The translations under genes and the position numbers were made by a program. The notes beneath the pieces were generated by a model that worked only from the letters and a program-made list of their open reading frames with translations, did no database searches and was not told the DNA's origin. Below are positions 7,014 to 15,589 of a DNA stretch of 64,000 nucleotides, piece after piece (position 1 is the first letter of the stretch; the number at the start of each line of letters is the position of its first letter). The stretch is from Pseudotabrizicola sp051200875 (GTDB lineage Bacteria; Pseudomonadota; Alphaproteobacteria; Rhodobacterales; Rhodobacteraceae), in contig NZ_CP195191.1 in the NCBI RefSeq assembly GCF_051200875.1, forward strand, positions 2,728,001 to 2,792,000. The letters run 5' to 3'.

Positions 7014-8885
7014 ATGTTTCACGTGAAACAGTTTGACGTCGTTGTCATCGGTGGTGGTCATGCCGGAGCAGAGGCCGCGGCTGCGGCCGCGAGATCGGGC
7101 GCAGACACAGCGCTGATTTCGCTGCGGATTGATGGAATCGGCGTGATGTCCTGTAACCCGGCGATCGGGGGGCTTGGTAAGGGCCACTTGGTCCGCGAGA
7201 TTGATGCGATGGACGGCATCATGGGTCGCGCCGCTGACATGGCTGGCATCCAATTTAGAATGCTGAACGGTCGGAAAGGACCCGCCGTTCAAGGCCCGCG
7301 AACTCAGGCTGACCGCGCTTTGTATCGGGCGGCCATCCAAAGCCTTTTGCGCCAGGAAGAACGGCTTACCCTCATCGAGGGCGAAGTCGTTGATTTGGTC
7401 GTCGCGGATCATCGAGTGGCTGGTGTGGTTCTTGCTGATGACACTGTTCTTTCTGCAAAAGCAGTGATTCTGACTGCCGGAACTTTCTTGAACGGTCTGA
7501 TTCACATTGGACAAGAAAAGCGGTCCGGCGGCCGGATGGGTGATAAGCCTTCGATCCGGTTGGCGCAGCGTTTGGCAGAGTTGAACTTGCAGCGTGGCCG
7601 TCTGAAAACAGGGACACCACCACGGCTGGATGGGCGCACAATAAATTGGGCGCGTTTGGACAACCAGCCGGGCGACGAAAATCCGAAGATGTTTTCCTTT
7701 ATGCACAAGGCCCCGTTTGTTCGCCAGGTGACTTGTGGGATTACGCACACGAATGAGCGGACCCACGACATTGTTCGTGAAAATCTATCAAAATCAGCCA
7801 TGTACGGTGGAATGATCGAAGGCGTCGGTCCACGGTATTGCCCGTCTATCGAGGATAAGGTGGTTCGCTTTGCGGATAAATCGAGCCATCAAGTCTTCCT
7901 AGAGCCAGAGGGGCTGGATGACGATACTGTCTATCCCAATGGGATTTCATCTTCCTTGCCTATCGAGGTGCAGGAAGCATATGTCCGCAGTATTGTAGGC
8001 CTCGAAGAGGTGACCATCCTTCAGCCAGCCTATGCGATTGAATACGATTACTTTAACCCGCAAGCCCTCCGTCCGTCCTTGGAATTGATGGCAATGCCGG
8101 GGTTGTTCCTCGCTGGACAGATCAATGGCACGACCGGGTATGAAGAAGCAGCGGCGCAGGGATTGGTGGCTGGACTTAATGCGGCGCGGCTTGCTCGGGG
8201 TGAGGAGTCAGTAAGGTTTGATCGCGAGCAATCCTACATCGGTGTCATGGTTGATGACCTTCTGACCCGCGGGGTAACCGAACCATATCGAATGTTTACG
8301 TCCCGAGCGGAGTTTCGTTTGCATCTGCGCGCCGATAATGCAGACCAACGATTGACTCCGCTTGCATTGCAACTTGGTTGCGTCAGCGAGGAACGCCGAC
8401 TGGCCTTCGGCATCAAAATGGATCAACTGCTGTCTGTTGAGAAAAAAACGAAATCGGTGGATTTTGGATCGAAGGATCTGACGTCTTTGGGCTTCCGGGC
8501 GAGTTCTGATGGAGTGCGCCGATCGGCCTACGATCTCGTTTCAGCTCAGTCGTTGACGGCTGAGGATTTGGCAAAGCTCGTGCCCGATCTGGCTGGCTTT
8601 GAGCCCGAGATCGTTGAACAGTTGCTGTACGACGCAATGTATGCCCCGTATATTGCCAGACAGAGAGCGGAAATTGAGCGCATGCAGGGAAGCGGAAGTG
8701 CGCAGATTCCGGGCGACCTGGATTATGGGCGGATTTCCGGGCTTTCGAATGAACTGCGATCAAAACTGGAACGGCTTAAGCCTGCCACGGTAGCGGACGC
8801 TGGTCGGATTGAAGGTATGACGCCGGCTGCCCTCGCTTTGATCCATGCAAACGTTGTGCGCATGAAACCTGCTCAACTGGCCTGA
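7014..8885 (+). CDS. mnmG: tRNA uridine-5-carboxymethylaminomethyl(34) synthesis enzyme MnmG
   Basis: MnmG (GidA) is the FAD enzyme that partners MnmE in wobble uridine modification. From the ATG at 7014 the product has 623 residues, the usual length. The FAD Rossmann motif GGGHAG is at residues 13-18, and the family signatures 'SCNPAIGGLGKGHL' and 'GQINGTTGYEEAA' are present. I prefer this start to the ORF's earlier ATG at 6960 because it leaves a 1-bp gap to mnmE and puts the Rossmann strand near the N-terminus. Its first codons (MFHVKQ) are a parS site. Its TGA overlaps the rsmG ATG. Confidence 0.97.
   Translation: MFHVKQFDVVVIGGGHAGAEAAAAAARSGADTALISLRIDGIGVMSCNPAIGGLGKGHLVREIDAMDGIMGRAADMAGIQFRMLNGRKGPAVQGPRTQADRALYRAAIQSLLRQEERLTLIEGEVVDLVVADHRVAGVVLADDTVLSAKAVILTAGTFLNGLIHIGQEKRSGGRMGDKPSIRLAQRLAELNLQRGRLKTGTPPRLDGRTINWARLDNQPGDENPKMFSFMHKAPFVRQVTCGITHTNERTHDIVRENLSKSAMYGGMIEGVGPRYCPSIEDKVVRFADKSSHQVFLEPEGLDDDTVYPNGISSSLPIEVQEAYVRSIVGLEEVTILQPAYAIEYDYFNPQALRPSLELMAMPGLFLAGQINGTTGYEEAAAQGLVAGLNAARLARGEESVRFDREQSYIGVMVDDLLTRGVTEPYRMFTSRAEFRLHLRADNADQRLTPLALQLGCVSEERRLAFGIKMDQLLSVEKKTKSVDFGSKDLTSLGFRASSDGVRRSAYDLVSAQSLTAEDLAKLVPDLAGFEPEIVEQLLYDAMYAPYIARQRAEIERMQGSGSAQIPGDLDYGRISGLSNELRSKLERLKPATVADAGRIEGMTPAALALIHANVVRMKPAQLA
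7015..7030. other. parS centromere-like site 1
   Basis: Perfect 16-bp palindrome TGTTTCACGTGAAACA, the ParB-binding parS sequence of many alphaproteobacteria. It begins one base inside the mnmG start codon and encodes residues 2-6 of MnmG. Confidence 0.95.
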
Positions 8886-9508
8886 TGGTTATGCATCACC
8901 AGAATCTCTCCTGTTTTGATGTTTCACGTGAAACATTCGAAAGGTTAGAGGCCCTTGTGGCTCTGCTGGAGAAGTGGAATCGCAAGATCAACCTCATTTC
9001 CAAGTCAACGACACTAGATATTTGGAACCGGCATATCGAAGATTCTGCCCAAATCATGAGATATGCACCCGAGTCATGCGACCACTGGCTCGATTTGGGA
9101 AGTGGGGGCGGCTTGCCGGGCTTGGTGATTGCGATCATTGGTGCGGAGCATGGCCGTATCAAGAAAGTGACGATGGTTGAATCAGATGGCCGAAAATGCG
9201 CTTTTCTAGCCGAAGCCTCGCGCCAGCTTGCCCTACCGGTAGAGGTGATCAACGAGCGCATTGAATCCATATCCCGTCAAGACGCGGATGTGGTCTCTGC
9301 CCGAGCTTTGGCAGATCTCTCTATATTGCTGGGTTTCTGCTATCCGCATGTTGGAAAGCGATCTAAGTTGCTGTTTCCCAAGGGTGCAAATCACCTAGCA
9401 GAAATTCAACGGGCAAGAGAAAGCTGGAGGTTCCAATTGGAAGTGCACCCCAGTATGACCGATCCAAGCGCTGCTGTACTTGAAATCAGCGACTTGGCGC
9501 GGAATTAA
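8885..9508 (+). CDS. rsmG: 16S rRNA (guanine527-N7)-methyltransferase RsmG
   Basis: RsmG (GidB) methylates N7 of G527 in 16S rRNA using S-adenosylmethionine. The 207-residue protein has the SAM motif 'LDLGSGGGLPGLVIAI' near residue 62, an 'MVESDGRKCAFL' motif II, and 'VVSARALADL' around residue 138. All are typical of the family. The ATG at 8885 overlaps the mnmG stop (TGATG), and a second in-frame ATG at 8891 is also possible. Residues 13-17 (VSRET) are encoded by the second parS site. parA follows after 15 bp. Confidence 0.96.
   Translation: MVMHHQNLSCFDVSRETFERLEALVALLEKWNRKINLISKSTTLDIWNRHIEDSAQIMRYAPESCDHWLDLGSGGGLPGLVIAIIGAEHGRIKKVTMVESDGRKCAFLAEASRQLALPVEVINERIESISRQDADVVSARALADLSILLGFCYPHVGKRSKLLFPKGANHLAEIQRARESWRFQLEVHPSMTDPSAAVLEISDLARN
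8920..8935. other. parS centromere-like site 2
   Basis: A second perfect TGTTTCACGTGAAACA palindrome, inside the 5' part of rsmG. It is read in a different frame from site 1 and encodes V-S-R-E-T. Confidence 0.95.
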
Positions 9509-9523
9509 GTAAGGACAACAGCA

Positions 9524-10312
9524 ATGCGCATTATCGCAGTTGCAAATCAGAAGGGTGGCGTTGGCAAGACGACCACGGCCATTAACGTTGCCGCCGGCCT
9601 TTCCGAATTTGGCTATCGGATTCTTCTCGTAGACCTTGATCCTCAAGGCAATGCCTCAACGGGGTTCGGAATTGCGCCGACAGATCGGACCGTGACCAGC
9701 TACGATTTGCTGTTGGAACAGTCGACAATCGGAGAAACGATCAAGGAATCGTCTTTTCCTAACGTATGGATAATTCCTGCAAATTCCGATCTCGCTTCGG
9801 CAGATATCGATTTAGTAGCAAATGAAAAACGGTCGTTCTTGTTGCATGACGCTCTTCGCGGCGCCGAGCTTCGGAATATTGGTTTTGATTTTGTCGTGAT
9901 CGACTGTCCACCCTCTCTATCTTTGCTCACTGTGAATGCTTTGGTGGCCTGTGACTCTGTCCTTGTGCCGCTGCAAAGCGAATTCTTCGCGCTGGAGGGT
10001 CTTTCTCAACTGATGTTGACCATTCGCGACATCCGGAAAACAGCAAATCCTCAGCTTCGTATTGAGGGTGTTTTGATCACAATGGCTGACGGACGAAATC
10101 GCCTGTCGCAGCAAGTTGAAGCAGACGCGCGGGAAAATCTGGGCGACTTGGTGTTTGAGACAACTATTCCTCGCAACGTACGGGTATCAGAGGCCCCAAG
10201 TTACGCGATGCCGGTTCTGAGCTATGACCCTCAATCGAAAGGTGCCGAAGCCTATCGTAAGCTGGCCCTTGAGTTAGTGACCCGGCATAAGAAGACGGCT
10301 GTCAGGGCCTGA
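9524..10312 (+). CDS. parA: chromosome partitioning ATPase ParA
   Basis: ParA is the deviant Walker ATPase whose nucleoid-bound gradient moves ParB-parS complexes during chromosome segregation. The 262-residue protein begins almost directly with the deviant Walker A KGGVGKTT at residues 10-17. It has the A' motif 'DLDPQGNASTGFG' and Walker B 'FVVIDCPPSLSLLTVNAL'. The lack of an N-terminal HTH extension fits the chromosomal ParA/Soj type. It lies 15 bp after rsmG and 10 bp before parB. Confidence 0.97.
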   Translation: MRIIAVANQKGGVGKTTTAINVAAGLSEFGYRILLVDLDPQGNASTGFGIAPTDRTVTSYDLLLEQSTIGETIKESSFPNVWIIPANSDLASADIDLVANEKRSFLLHDALRGAELRNIGFDFVVIDCPPSLSLLTVNALVACDSVLVPLQSEFFALEGLSQLMLTIRDIRKTANPQLRIEGVLITMADGRNRLSQQVEADARENLGDLVFETTIPRNVRVSEAPSYAMPVLSYDPQSKGAEAYRKLALELVTRHKKTAVRA

Positions 10313-10322
10313 AAGGACAGAT

Positions 10323-11237
10323 ATGGAAAAGAAACCCGAACGTAAGGGCCTCGGGCGCGGTCTGTCCGCCCTCATGGCCGATGTGAACCTGTCTAATGAC
10401 GCCGGGGCGAACAACGCCAGCGCTTTGTCTTCCGCGGATACCATGATTCCGATCGAATCCATCCGTCCGAATCCTGATCAGCCGCGCAGGGACTTTGACG
10501 CATCTGCACTGGAAGAGCTTGCGGAATCAATTAAAGCAAAAGGGATTATCCAGCCGCTGGTTGTTCGTCCGATTTCGCCTCCGGGCAGCTACGAAATTGT
10601 TGCTGGTGAGCGGCGTTGGCGCGCGTCACAAATGGCGCAGCTTCATCGTGTGCCGGTGGTCATTCGCGAGTTCACGGATGAAGAAGTCATCGAAGTAGCC
10701 ATCATAGAGAATATTCAGAGGCAAGATCTCAGCGCTATTGAGGAAGCGATGGCCTTCAGCCAGTTGATGGAGCGCTTTGGCCACACTCAGGAAAAGTTGG
10801 CCGAGGCCCTTTCGAAGAGCCGAAGCCACATCGCCAATACGATCCGGTTGCTGACGCTCCCCGAAGGCGTTCAGAACTTGGTTCGGACTGGAAAGCTGTC
10901 AGCTGGGCACGCCAGAACATTGATTGGGGCGCCCGACCCGATGTCGCTTGCGCTGAAGGTCATCACTCAGGGTCTTTCCGTGCGGGAAACTGAAAAGCTC
11001 GCCCGCCAAGTCGTTCCAAAGAAACCCGGTGGACCTAAGTCGGGGAAAAGTGCCGGGAAAGACGCTGACACGCGCGCAATAGAGGCAGATTTGTCTGCCA
11101 ACCTCGGCATGGGGGTCTCTATAGACCACGGCGTAGGTGGTGAAGGCGGCACTCTCAAGATTAAGTATCGGTCCTTGGATCAGCTGGATCAGCTTTGCCA
11201 GGTTCTTTCGGTCATTCCGCGCGATCTCAAAAACTGA
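10323..11237 (+). CDS. parB: chromosome partitioning protein ParB
   Basis: ParB is a CTP-dependent clamp that loads at parS and spreads along DNA. The 304-residue protein has the N-terminal basic segment GLGRGLSAL (9-17), which contacts ParA in this family, and the CTP-binding GERRWRA box at 95-101. The ENIQR segment is at 129-133, and a helix-turn-helix for parS recognition lies at about 155-177 (TQEKLAEAL...SHIANTIRLL). A Gly/Lys-rich linker and a C-terminal dimerisation domain follow. Three perfect parS sites lie within 4 kb. The gene is convergent with hemW. Confidence 0.97.
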   Translation: MEKKPERKGLGRGLSALMADVNLSNDAGANNASALSSADTMIPIESIRPNPDQPRRDFDASALEELAESIKAKGIIQPLVVRPISPPGSYEIVAGERRWRASQMAQLHRVPVVIREFTDEEVIEVAIIENIQRQDLSAIEEAMAFSQLMERFGHTQEKLAEALSKSRSHIANTIRLLTLPEGVQNLVRTGKLSAGHARTLIGAPDPMSLALKVITQGLSVRETEKLARQVVPKKPGGPKSGKSAGKDADTRAIEADLSANLGMGVSIDHGVGGEGGTLKIKYRSLDQLDQLCQVLSVIPRDLKN

Positions 11238-11256
11238 GTGTCTGCCACTAATGCGC

Positions 11257-12468
11257 CTAGTTTGGGCTGGGTAGCAATTCCAGTTTGGCCAGGACCGAAT
11301 TTAGCAAAATACGCCCGGCTGCTGTTGCGGCAATTCGGCTTCCGTCCTGTTCGAGCATGCCAATCTCAATCAGTTCACTGATCGAATTTTGAGATACTCG
11401 GTGATGCGATACGGCCTGAAGATCGCTTAGATCCAGGCCACCACGCAGCCGTAGACCCATGACCAGAAACTCTTCCGCCGCTTCCATTTGCGTTAGGGAC
11501 GACCGTTCGCATTCTCCCGTTCCCGTGGACATCACGCGCGCCATCCACTGTGCGGGGCTCCGCTCGTTTTCAAAAGCGGAGCGAACGCCAGATGGACCAG
11601 TTAGACGCCCATGAGCCCCAGGGCCGATGGCAGCGAAATCGCCGCTCCTCCAATAGATCATATTGTGGCGGGATTCTTCGCCCACGGCCGCATGGTTCGA
11701 CGTTTCGTAGGCGGGAAGACCGTGCGCCTCACAGATTTGCTGGGTGAGCTCATACATCTCGGCGCTTATGTCCTCCTCTGGCAATCCGCGCAGTTGTCCG
11801 CGTGCGTGCCTTGCGCCAAAAACCGTGCCCGGCTCGATGGTGAGTTGATAAAGCGAAAGGTGGCGTGACCCGATCTTGAGCGCTTCGTTAAGCTCCGCCT
11901 CCCATTGCGCCAAAGTCTGGTCTTGGCGAGCATAGATTAGATCAAAGCTGAATCTGTCAAAGATGGTCTGTGCCATGTCGATTGCCGAACGCGCCTCTTT
12001 TGCGTCGTGCATTCGGCCCAGTTGCCTTAGGTCTGCATCGTTTAAGGATTGCACACCGATGGAGACGCGATTGACTCCGGCAGATCGAAACGCACGAAAC
12101 TTCTCGATTTCCGCCGAAGTTGGGTTCGCTTCAAGAGTGATTTCGATGTCATTCGCGGCCGACCAGTGACCCGTAGCGGAGGAAATGATGCGCTCAACCA
12201 ACGAGGGCACCATCAGGGATGGCGTGCCGCCCCCAAAGAAAATGGACGAAAGGCGTCTTGGCCCGGTCTCTCGCCGCATTCGGTCGAGTTCCAACTCGAA
12301 AGCGTCGCCCCAAGCGTTCTGATCAACACTGCTCGCAACATGACTGTTGAAATCACAATAAGGACACTTTGACTGGCAGAACGGCCAATGAACATAAAGT
12401 CCGAAGCCGGCCTGTTGCCATCTTTCAATCCCAGTCACCGGTAGGCCTGGTTGTTTCACGTGAAACAT
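11257..12468 (-). CDS. hemW: radical SAM haem chaperone HemW (formerly oxygen-independent coproporphyrinogen III oxidase-like)
   Basis: HemW is a radical SAM protein thought to insert haem into target proteins. Older annotations call it an oxygen-independent coproporphyrinogen oxidase. The 403-residue protein has the cluster motif CxxxCxxC at Cys31, Cys35 and Cys38 (CQSKCPYC), a 'FFGGGTPSLM' SAM-binding segment and a C-terminal HemN-type domain. Its first codons (MFHVKQ) are the third parS site, and its start overlaps the end of rdgB by 13 bp. It closes the rph-rdgB-hemW operon and converges on parB. Confidence 0.95.
   Translation of the reverse strand: MFHVKQPGLPVTGIERWQQAGFGLYVHWPFCQSKCPYCDFNSHVASSVDQNAWGDAFELELDRMRRETGPRRLSSIFFGGGTPSLMVPSLVERIISSATGHWSAANDIEITLEANPTSAEIEKFRAFRSAGVNRVSIGVQSLNDADLRQLGRMHDAKEARSAIDMAQTIFDRFSFDLIYARQDQTLAQWEAELNEALKIGSRHLSLYQLTIEPGTVFGARHARGQLRGLPEEDISAEMYELTQQICEAHGLPAYETSNHAAVGEESRHNMIYWRSGDFAAIGPGAHGRLTGPSGVRSAFENERSPAQWMARVMSTGTGECERSSLTQMEAAEEFLVMGLRLRGGLDLSDLQAVSHHRVSQNSISELIEIGMLEQDGSRIAATAAGRILLNSVLAKLELLPSPN
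12452..12467. other. parS centromere-like site 3
   Basis: A third perfect TGTTTCACGTGAAACA palindrome. On the minus strand it contains the rdgB stop codon (TGT TTC ACG TGA) and overlaps the hemW ATG, so two reading frames and a ParB site share the same bases. Confidence 0.95.
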
Positions 12469-13064
12469 CCTGTGATCAACTTGCGGAAGGCGTCCGCACG
12501 GTGGCTGATTTTGTTTTTCTGCCAGCGATCCATCTCCCCAAAGGTGATATCGTAACCATCGGGTTGGAAGATTGGGTCGTAGCCATGACCCTGGTTTCCG
12601 CGTTTTGGCCAGACGACTTGGCCAGGCATAACGCCTTCAAACACCTCGTCGTGACCATCGGGCCAAGCTAGAACGAAGGTACAGCGAAACTGGGCAAGAC
12701 GCGGAAACGGGGCGTTGGCGGTCTCTAAAGCATCCCAAGTACGCTGCATGGCCAGGTCAAAATCGCGACCGTTGGGGGTTTCTGCCCAGTCGGCGGTGTA
12801 GACGCCTGGCGCACCGTTAAGACCGTCCACGGTAATTCCAGAATCGTCGGCAAGAGCAGGCAAACCAGTGGCTTTGCACGCGGCATGTGCCTTGATCCGT
12901 GCATTGCCCACAAAACTGGACTCTGTCTCCTTTGGCTCGGCAAGAGCCAAAGCCCCCGCCGAAACAACGGCCACGCCGTAGGGCGCAAGAAGATCTTCAA
13001 TTTCTTCCAGTTTACCCTTGTTGTGGGTAGCTATCAGAAGCGTTTTGTCCTGAAATTTCCGCAT
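12456..13064 (-). CDS. rdgB: XTP/dITP pyrophosphatase (RdgB/HAM1 family)
   Basis: RdgB removes ITP, dITP and XTP from nucleotide pools by hydrolysis to the monophosphate. The 202-residue protein has the N-terminal 'IATHNKGKLEEI' substrate motif, the 'ADDSGITVDGLNGAPGVY' catalytic segment, and the C-terminal 'KNKISHRADAF' motif. I chose the ATG at 13064 because it matches the family start and lies 1 bp after rph. The longer ORF would add 20 residues inside rph. Its stop codon lies in parS site 3. Confidence 0.96.
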   Translation of the reverse strand: MRKFQDKTLLIATHNKGKLEEIEDLLAPYGVAVVSAGALALAEPKETESSFVGNARIKAHAACKATGLPALADDSGITVDGLNGAPGVYTADWAETPNGRDFDLAMQRTWDALETANAPFPRLAQFRCTFVLAWPDGHDEVFEGVMPGQVVWPKRGNQGHGYDPIFQPDGYDITFGEMDRWQKNKISHRADAFRKLITGCFT

Positions 13065-13065
13065 G

Positions 13066-13782
13066 TTACGCGCCGATGGCCGCCTTTTGCGCGACAACCA
13101 AAGCTGCGTTCCCTGCAGTAGCAAGATCCAGCAGTTGCATCATTTCTTCCCGAGCAAAAGTGGCCCCTTCCGCGGACATCTGCACTTCGATCATCTTGCC
13201 ACGTCCAGTCATAACAAAGTTTCCATCTGTACCCGCGACCGAGTCTTCGGCGTAATCAAGGTCAAGCACGGGTTGGCCCGCATAGATCCCGCAGGAAACA
13301 GCGGCGACATGATCAAGGATGGGATCGCTGACAATCGTTCCAGCCTTCAGCAACTTGTTCACCGCAAGACGCAGCGCAACCCATCCCCCTGTAATTGAGG
13401 CGCAACGCGTACCGCCGTCCGCCTGAATGACATCACAGTCGATGACAATCTGGCGTTCTCCAAGTGCGCTTCTGTCGACGCCAGCGCGCAAAGCACGACC
13501 AATCAGGCGCTGAATTTCTTGGGTTCGTCCGCTTTGTTTTCCGGCCGCGGCTTCGCGGCGTGTCCGGCTGTTGGTGGCGCGGGGAAGCATTCCGTATTCC
13601 GCAGTGACCCAGCCTAAGCCGGTATTCTTTAGGAACGGCGGCGCTTTTTCTTCCAAGGTTGCTGAACACAGGACATGGGTGTTCCCGACCTTGATCAAAC
13701 AAGACCCCTCGGCATGGGCCATTACGCCCGTTTCAATAGAAATTGTCCGCAGTTCATCCAGTTTCCGGCCAGAGGGGCGCAT
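13066..13782 (-). CDS. rph: ribonuclease PH
   Basis: RNase PH is a phosphate-dependent 3'-exoribonuclease that trims tRNA 3' ends. The 238-residue protein starts with the typical 'MRPSGRKLDELR' and has 'HAEGSCLIKVGNTHVLC', 'EYGMLPRATNSR' and 'VIDCDVIQADGGTR', all diagnostic for the family. It is the first gene of the rph-rdgB-hemW operon and is divergent from hrcA across a 100-bp promoter region. Confidence 0.97.
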   Translation of the reverse strand: MRPSGRKLDELRTISIETGVMAHAEGSCLIKVGNTHVLCSATLEEKAPPFLKNTGLGWVTAEYGMLPRATNSRTRREAAAGKQSGRTQEIQRLIGRALRAGVDRSALGERQIVIDCDVIQADGGTRCASITGGWVALRLAVNKLLKAGTIVSDPILDHVAAVSCGIYAGQPVLDLDYAEDSVAGTDGNFVMTGRGKMIEVQMSAEGATFAREEMMQLLDLATAGNAALVVAQKAAIGA

Positions 13783-13847
13783 CGCTTTTTCCTTTAATCT
13801 TGGGGTTAGGCCAGATAGGCCCGTGCATCACAAGGATGCAACCCCGA

Positions 13848-13875
13848 TTGACGTCTGTGCCCGGCGGAATAATCT
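13848..13875 (+). promoter_or_regulatory. possible hrcA-grpE promoter
   Basis: TTGACG (13848-13853) and TAATCT (13870-13875) are separated by 16 bp, just before the hrcA start codons. No CIRCE operator (TTAGCACTC-N9-GAGTGCTAA) is visible here. The -10 match is only partial. Confidence 0.4.
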
Positions 13876-13894
13876 GATCCTGATGGTACAACAG

Positions 13895-14968
13895 ATGACA
13901 AACCAAGGCTCAAAACTTCTATCAGACCTCAACGATCGCTCGAAGGAGGTTTTCCGGCGCGTGGTCGAGGGTTACTTGACCTCAGGCGACCCCGTTGGGT
14001 CGCGCACGCTGACGCGGGCCATGTCTGAAAGAATTTCCGCGGCGACGATTCGAAACGTCATGCAGGATCTGGAATTCATGGGCCTGCTGGACAGTCCGCA
14101 TATTTCAGCCGGGCGTATTCCAACGCAACTCGGCCTTCGTATGTTTGTCGATAGCCTGCTCGAAGTTGGGACGGTTTCGAACGAAGATCGCGAACGGATC
14201 GATTCGACCTTTGGCAGCACGGATCAGGATGTCACGAGCCTACTTGATCATGTCGGGGCGGCCTTGTCGGGCATCACCCGCGGCGCGTCTCTAGTCCTGT
14301 CGCCGAAACACGAAGCCCCAATCCGGCATATCGAATTCGTTAGCCTCGCGCCAGATCGCGCTCTTGTGGTCTTGGTAACCGCCGATGGTCATGTCGAGAA
14401 CCGCATTTTCACACCACCCCCCGGTCAAACCCCGTCTTCAATGCGTGAAGCTGCAAATTTCCTGAATGCATTGGCCGAGGGAAAGACGCTTTCAGATCTT
14501 CGCCGGAGCATGACTGCAGAGATTGCAAAGCGGCGCCAGGAAATCGACAGCCTGGCCCGCGAGCTTGTTGAAAGCGGACTTGCGGTCTGGGAAAATCCCG
14601 GAGAGAGATCAGAGCGCCTGATCGTCCGCGGGCGCGCCAATTTGCTCGACTCGGCAACCGACGAAACGGAAATTGATCGTATTCGTACGTTGTTCGATGA
14701 TCTGGAGCGCAAGCGCGACATCGCTGAATTCCTCGAATTGACAGAAACCGGCGATGGTGTGCGCATTTTTATTGGTTCTGAGAACAAACTCTTTTCACTT
14801 TCGGGTTCCTCTTTGGTCGTCTCTCCCTATATGAACGCTGATCGAAAGATCATCGGTGCCATCGGTGTTATTGGTCCGACCCGGCTGAATTACGGTCGGA
14901 TCGTGCCCATCGTCGATTACACGGCACAACTCGTTGGGCGGATGGTGTCCGAACGCGGTAAGGGATGA
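13895..14968 (+). CDS. hrcA: heat-inducible transcription repressor HrcA
   Basis: HrcA represses groESL and dnaK genes by binding CIRCE operators. The 357-residue product has the N-terminal winged-helix motif ('RSKEVFRRVVEGYLTSGDPVG' type) and a 'SAATIRNVMQDLEFMGLL' recognition region. These are followed by the long HrcA sensor domain. Two in-frame ATGs, 13883 and 13895, are possible, and neither has a strong ribosome site. A promoter-like pair just upstream would leave a very short or absent leader. No CIRCE is seen in this interval, so its targets are probably elsewhere. grpE follows at 34 bp. Confidence 0.95.
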   Translation: MTNQGSKLLSDLNDRSKEVFRRVVEGYLTSGDPVGSRTLTRAMSERISAATIRNVMQDLEFMGLLDSPHISAGRIPTQLGLRMFVDSLLEVGTVSNEDRERIDSTFGSTDQDVTSLLDHVGAALSGITRGASLVLSPKHEAPIRHIEFVSLAPDRALVVLVTADGHVENRIFTPPPGQTPSSMREAANFLNALAEGKTLSDLRRSMTAEIAKRRQEIDSLARELVESGLAVWENPGERSERLIVRGRANLLDSATDETEIDRIRTLFDDLERKRDIAEFLELTETGDGVRIFIGSENKLFSLSGSSLVVSPYMNADRKIIGAIGVIGPTRLNYGRIVPIVDYTAQLVGRMVSERGKG

Positions 14969-15002
14969 TCGTCGTAACGGACGGACGAAGGTAAGGAAGA
15001 AG

Positions 15003-15539
15003 ATGATGGCTCAGGAAAATCCGGCCCCGGAAGAGGTCGAACTGGACCCGGCCCAAGAAGAATTTATCGACGCGGCCGAACTTGATGCGCTTCGCGCTGA
15101 GCGGGACGAAATGCGTGATCGGTATATGCGCGCTTTGGCTGATGCGGAAAACTCGCGCAAACGTGCCGACCGTGACCGTCGCGAAGCAGAGCAATATGGC
15201 GGCTCGCGCCTCGCTCGCGACCTGCTGCCGGTCTACGACAATCTTAAGCGCGCGCTTGAGGCTGCATCGGATGAGACCCGCGAGCAGGCCGCCGCGCTGA
15301 TCGAAGGCGTTGAACTTACTCTTCGCGAGCTTAGCAATGTTATGACGAAGCACGGAGTCACGGCAGTGTCGCCTTCGGTGGGCGATCAGTTCGATGCCCA
15401 GGTTCATCAGGCAATGTTCGAAGCACCTGTTCCTGGCACAAAGGCGGGACAGATTATTCAGGTGATGGCTGAAGGCTTCCTGCTCCACGACCGCTTGTTG
15501 CGTCCTGCTCAGGTTGGCGTTTCGTCCAACATTGGCTAA
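15003..15539 (+). CDS. grpE: nucleotide exchange factor GrpE
   Basis: GrpE releases ADP from DnaK in the heat-shock chaperone cycle. The 178-residue protein has an acidic N-terminus, a long helical dimerisation region with 'DRYMRALADAENSRKRADRD', and the C-terminal beta domain with 'VHQAMFEAPVPGTKAGQIIQ'. I chose the ATG at 15003 because it follows an AAGGAAG ribosome site. The longer frame would run back into hrcA. The gene is co-transcribed with hrcA and ends at a hairpin terminator. Confidence 0.96.
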   Translation: MMAQENPAPEEVELDPAQEEFIDAAELDALRAERDEMRDRYMRALADAENSRKRADRDRREAEQYGGSRLARDLLPVYDNLKRALEAASDETREQAAALIEGVELTLRELSNVMTKHGVTAVSPSVGDQFDAQVHQAMFEAPVPGTKAGQIIQVMAEGFLLHDRLLRPAQVGVSSNIG

Positions 15540-15559
15540 TCTGGGACAACACCAAACTT

Positions 15560-15585
15560 AAAGGCCCCAGAAAGGGGCCTTTTTC
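15560..15585 (+). terminator. Rho-independent terminator after grpE
   Basis: A stem of AAAGGCCCC (15560-15568) with GGGGCCTTT (15574-15582), loop AGAAA, followed by TTT. It lies between the convergent grpE and mutS and can serve both strands. Confidence 0.88.
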
Positions 15586-15589
15586 TTTA

